DNA from: Xanthobacteraceae bacterium
GTDB taxonomy: Bacteria; Pseudomonadota; Alphaproteobacteria; Rhizobiales; Xanthobacteraceae
Reading direction: 5' to 3'
Assembly (NCBI GenBank): GCA_028290465.1
Contig: JAQGJU010000096.1
Coordinates: forward strand, 1 to 39,517
DNA: 39,517 nucleotides
The notes below the pieces were generated by a model. That model searched no databases. It saw only the letters and a list, made by a program, of their open reading frames with translations, and was not told the origin of the DNA. This document shows, piece by piece, positions 37,636 through 39,517 of the stretch; the stretch's first letter is position 1; every line of letters starts with the position of its first letter. Position numbers and translations under genes: made by a program.

Positions 37636-37655
37636 GGCCGTTCGATCGAACGGCC
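37636..37655. promoter_or_regulatory. Perfect 20-base palindrome upstream of dnaA
   Basis: GGCCGTTCGATCGAACGGCC is completely self-complementary and lies about 140 bases upstream of the dnaA start, 68 bases beyond the first palindrome. Together they form a pair of candidate operator sites or a structured 5' region. Confidence 0.5.
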
Positions 37656-38803
37656 AAATCGCGAGGCCAATAAAGCTGCCGCGATCTAGGGCCCGGACTG
37701 GGCGGGCGGCGGCGAACCCGATCTACAAGGCTGGCTGGTGTCGGTTAAACAGAGGCGCGCCATACGGCGCGACCCGCGCGCGGATGGGCAAGCTCGAAGG
37801 CTCTGAAGCGCTGTCGCGGATCCCGTGGACCGGGCCGCGAGGAGTCCGCAATTCGACGCAAGCCATGCTGCAGACATAACATCCCCCCGCCATCGAGCGG
37901 ATTTCGCCCGACGGATGATTTAGACCATTATCTGAAGAAGAGGTGACAGGTTTTTGAAGCGTTTTTTACTTATTACAGAAACAACGCCAAGCCTAGACCC
38001 TTAGTTCTGCCCTACGAACTCTTACTTATACTTAGCGACTTTGAGTGACCGTCCAGCGACAGCTTTCCCGCACTCATCATCATGAGTCTACTTACACGAC
38101 GTTTACTGAAGAGCCCTCGGTGGCCCGAAGGCATTTGAAAAATACACAGCACCCCCCTCCGCCGCAATGGCCGTGCTCGATAAAGGGAGTCGCCAGAGTC
38201 ACTTAGCCCTCATGGCGGATTCGATTGTGACGAATGTGCGAAGAATTTGCGCCGCTGATTCAAGACGTTGCGAAAACGAAACTTCGGTTTTGCGTTGCCG
38301 CAGAACGGCAAAAGCCATCACGAAGATGATGGCGGCCTCATAGGTACGATGCGGAAGAATCCAACTCCCGTTCGTGGCTTTCCTAATAAACCCTTACGAA
38401 AGCAGAGATTTTGTTGCTCGAAAAACCAGGGTAGCTCCAGGCTGCCGGCCCGCCGACGCTGCTGGTTGGCAAGATGGAACAATGCGTATCCGAAGACGGG
38501 CATCGATAACCGTGACCATGTTGCTGACGCGCAACATGGGTGTGTGACGTCGGCACTGAACGGTGCGACAAGGCGAGCACACGAAGGGGAAGCCGCCCTG
38601 AGGCGATGCTGCGCGCCGCGAAACGCTACGGCGCGGCGGTACGTGGTTCGGCTGCGCGGCGCCAGATCGGTGACGCGCTATACGACGGAGCCCCGTAAGG
38701 GAGAGTCGGGAAGCGACAATGCCGCCGCGATAGGTGCGGATGATGTGCTGAGGGGCGATCCACGCATGGCCGCCAAAACTTGGCCACGGTAAGCGGTCGG
38801 CCA

Positions 38804-38819
38804 AGAGCCCGAAGGCTCT
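38804..38819 (-). terminator. Hairpin downstream of rpsT
   Basis: On the minus strand AGAGCC and GGCTCT close a TTCG loop, with only a single U after the stem. A second pair of arms (CTTGGCC 38779-38785, GGCCAAG 38799-38805) overlaps it. It is about 80 bases after the rpsT stop and is a weak candidate terminator. Confidence 0.4.
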
Positions 38820-38837
38820 AGATTCCTTGGCTTGGTC

Positions 38838-38884
38838 GGATTTCCTGCGGCGAACCGGTATCCACTTCGCCGGGAAATGCTCCA
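38838..38884 (-). repeat. Palindromic intergenic repeat, copy D (diverged module 1, reverse orientation)
   Basis: On the minus strand this reads AGCATTTCCC, then GGCGAAGTGGATACCGGTTC, then GCCGCAGGAAATCC. It matches the layout of module 1 in copies A and B (GCGAAGTGGAATCC core) with substitutions. It lies directly after the rpsT stop. Confidence 0.6.
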
Positions 38885-38899
38885 GGCTGAAGAAAGGCT

Positions 38900-39178
38900 C
38901 TAAGCCGAAGGTTGCTGGGCCAGCTTGGCGATCCGCGCCGAGAGGCGCGAGACTTTGCGGCTCGCGGTTTTCTTGTGCAACACGCCCTTTTGGGCCGAGC
39001 GCATCAGCATCGGCTCGGCGGCCTGCAGCGCGGCCAGCGCGGCGGCCTGATCGCCGGACGTGATGGCTTCCTCGACCTTGCGGACCGTACCGCGCATGCG
39101 CGAACGCCGCGCCTTGTTGATCTCGGTGCGGCGGGCAATAACGCGGGTCGCCTTCTTGGCGGATTTGGTATTGGCCAT
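38900..39178 (-). CDS. rpsT: Ribosomal protein bS20
   Basis: bS20 (92 residues) is a primary 16S rRNA-binding protein of the small subunit. The sequence starts [20 protein letters not shown] and contains [20 protein letters not shown], both typical. It is highly basic and helical as expected. The ATG at 39178 has only a weak site. A predicted promoter at 39296-39324 gives a leader of about 110 bases starting with a strong hairpin. In E. coli S20 production is autoregulated at translation; whether that applies here is unknown. rpsT upstream of dnaA is usual in Hyphomicrobiales. Confidence 0.97.
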   Translation of the reverse strand: MANTKSAKKATRVIARRTEINKARRSRMRGTVRKVEEAITSGDQAAALAALQAAEPMLMRSAQKGVLHKKTASRKVSRLSARIAKLAQQPSA

Positions 39179-39263
39179 GGGGCTTTTGTCCGGGCTCTGG
39201 TCCTGCAGCGCCGTGTCGCCGCGTGGTGGGCGAAAGGGCCGTCGCTGGGTCTGAAAATGGATC

Positions 39264-39285
39264 GGCGGCGAGATTACTCGCCGCC
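39264..39285 (-). promoter_or_regulatory. 5'-terminal hairpin of the rpsT leader
   Basis: GGCGGCGAG (39264-39272) and CTCGCCGCC (39277-39285) form a perfect 9-pair stem with a 4-base loop. With transcription predicted from about 39289, the hairpin would sit at the extreme 5' end of the rpsT mRNA, where it could stabilise the message or take part in autoregulation (inference). Confidence 0.55.
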
Positions 39286-39295
39286 ATTTGGGGTG

Positions 39296-39324
39296 CTTAT
39301 AATGGTCCGGGACCCGGCCGTCAA
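39296..39324 (-). promoter_or_regulatory. Predicted sigma70-type promoter of rpsT
   Basis: On the minus strand TTGACG (39324-39319) and TATAAG (39301-39296) are separated by exactly 17 bases, a near-consensus promoter directed at rpsT. Confidence 0.75.
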
Positions 39325-39388
39325 CGCCGGCCGGCCGGCGTTTTAGGAGCGGGGGGTCCGATGAGCGGACCCCCGGTTCCGTACCACC

Positions 39389-39517
39389 AGAGCGTTTTCA
39401 AGCGAAGTGGAATCCGGTTCGCGTAAAGAAAACGCGTCACTCTAAAGATCTAACGCGTCACTCTAAAGATCTAGAGCGCGTCCGGACGCAAAACCGGTGT
39501 CCACTTTTGCTGGACGC
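39389..39517. repeat. Palindromic intergenic repeat, copy B, truncated by the window edge
   Basis: It contains both modules seen in copy A: module 1 at about 39389-39437 (AGCGTTTTCAAGCGAAGTGG onward) and module 2 from about 39473 (AGAGCGCGTCCGGACGCAAA onward). Between them is an insert made of a 21-base unit present twice in tandem (39431-39451 and 39452-39472), absent from copy A. The end lies beyond the window. Confidence 0.85.
39431..39472. repeat. Perfect 21-base tandem duplication inside repeat copy B
   Basis: Two identical adjacent 21-base units, each containing ACGCGTCACTCTAAAGATCT, separate the two palindromic modules. The exact identity indicates recent duplication or replication slippage. 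Confidence 0.9.

Larger units (their letters stand above)
37499..38899. other. Gene-poor 1.4 kb region between dnaA and rpsT
   Basis: No credible gene is present; the open frame at 38268-38792 has low-complexity, Arg-rich, family-less translation. The region contains two perfect palindromes near dnaA (37549-37567, 37636-37655), an AT-rich stretch at about 37915-38120, ACTCAT/ATGAGT arms at 38072-38087, nested hairpins at 38779-38819 and a diverged repeat at 38838-38884. The dnaA promoter must lie here, but I could not assign it. Convincing DnaA boxes were not found. Confidence 0.6.
39179..39517. other. Region upstream of rpsT
   Basis: No gene was seen. It contains the rpsT leader with a 9-base-stem hairpin, a good sigma70-type promoter reading toward rpsT, about 60 bases without recognisable content, and repeat copy B running off the right edge of the window. 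Confidence 0.7.

Noticed and set aside
38268-38792. A 174-codon plus-strand open frame upstream of dnaA
   Set aside because: Compositionally unlike the real genes, without a ribosome site or recognisable domain. A decayed gene or mobile remnant cannot be excluded, but I see no positive evidence.
37499-38899. Chromosomal replication origin
   Set aside because: Location next to dnaA and an AT-rich stretch are suggestive, but no cluster of TTATCCACA-like boxes was found and in related orders the origin is often near hemE.
38394-39287. A 297-codon minus-strand open frame covering rpsT and part of the intergenic region
   Set aside because: It is out of frame with the certain rpsT gene, runs through a repeat copy and hairpins, and is Arg/Pro/Ser-rich low complexity typical of GC-rich non-coding DNA.

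Overview
The window is a GC-rich chromosomal segment of an alphaproteobacterium, most likely of the order Hyphomicrobiales (Rhizobiales) and close to the Bradyrhizobium/Xanthobacteraceae side. This rests on three things: the gene orders rimP-nusA-ylxR-infB, rpsT-dnaA-dnaN-recF-gyrB and nfu-tsaB-rimI-fur-plsC-miaB-phoH-ybeY-corC-lnt-praR-metK-trmB; recognisable rhizobial family members (a PraR-like repressor, a Fur/Mur protein, DUF2336); and palindromic intergenic repeats of a type I associate with that group. No rRNA, tRNA, CRISPR array, transposase or prophage gene was recognised.

Layout. 1-3500 (minus strand): the translation/transcription factor operon rimP-nusA-ylxR-infB, with infB cut by the window edge. 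A good sigma70-like promoter and a terminator-like hairpin lie in the rimP leader. 3670-4909: a two-module palindromic repeat and a DUF2336 gene on the plus strand. 4913-17472 (minus): a long housekeeping run covering iron-sulfur carriage (nfu), tRNA modification (tsaB, miaB, trmB), rRNA processing (ybeY), envelope lipids and lipoproteins (plsC, lnt), metal regulation (fur), SAM synthesis (metK) and a universal stress protein. Many neighbours overlap by 4 bases, so coupled translation is likely. 17603-22519: trpS and murJ on the minus strand, with a plus-strand Dps/Ohr oxidative-stress pair between them, then a pfkB-family sugar kinase.

22520-30290 is the accessory part. It holds two small membrane/coiled-coil proteins of unknown function, an exported metallo-beta-lactamase-fold protein with an altered metal motif, a small protein resembling a degenerate GIY-YIG domain, a Rieske oxygenase directly followed by a glutamine-synthetase-family ligase, and a convergent MFS transporter. 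The oxygenase-ligase pair is the best candidate for an undescribed catabolic or detoxification system. Both enzymes keep their catalytic residues, they are 10 bases apart, and a strong inverted repeat precedes them. The pairing recalls gamma-glutamylation followed by oxygenation in aniline breakdown, but the substrate here is unknown.

30343-39178 is the replication cluster gyrB-recF-dnaN-dnaA-rpsT, all on the minus strand. An 83-residue plus-strand gene sits between dnaN and recF. The 1.4 kb between dnaA and rpsT contains no credible gene but has perfect palindromes, an AT-rich stretch and a diverged repeat copy. I could not find convincing DnaA boxes, so no origin is claimed. The window ends in another copy of the intergenic repeat, which carries a 21-base tandem duplication.
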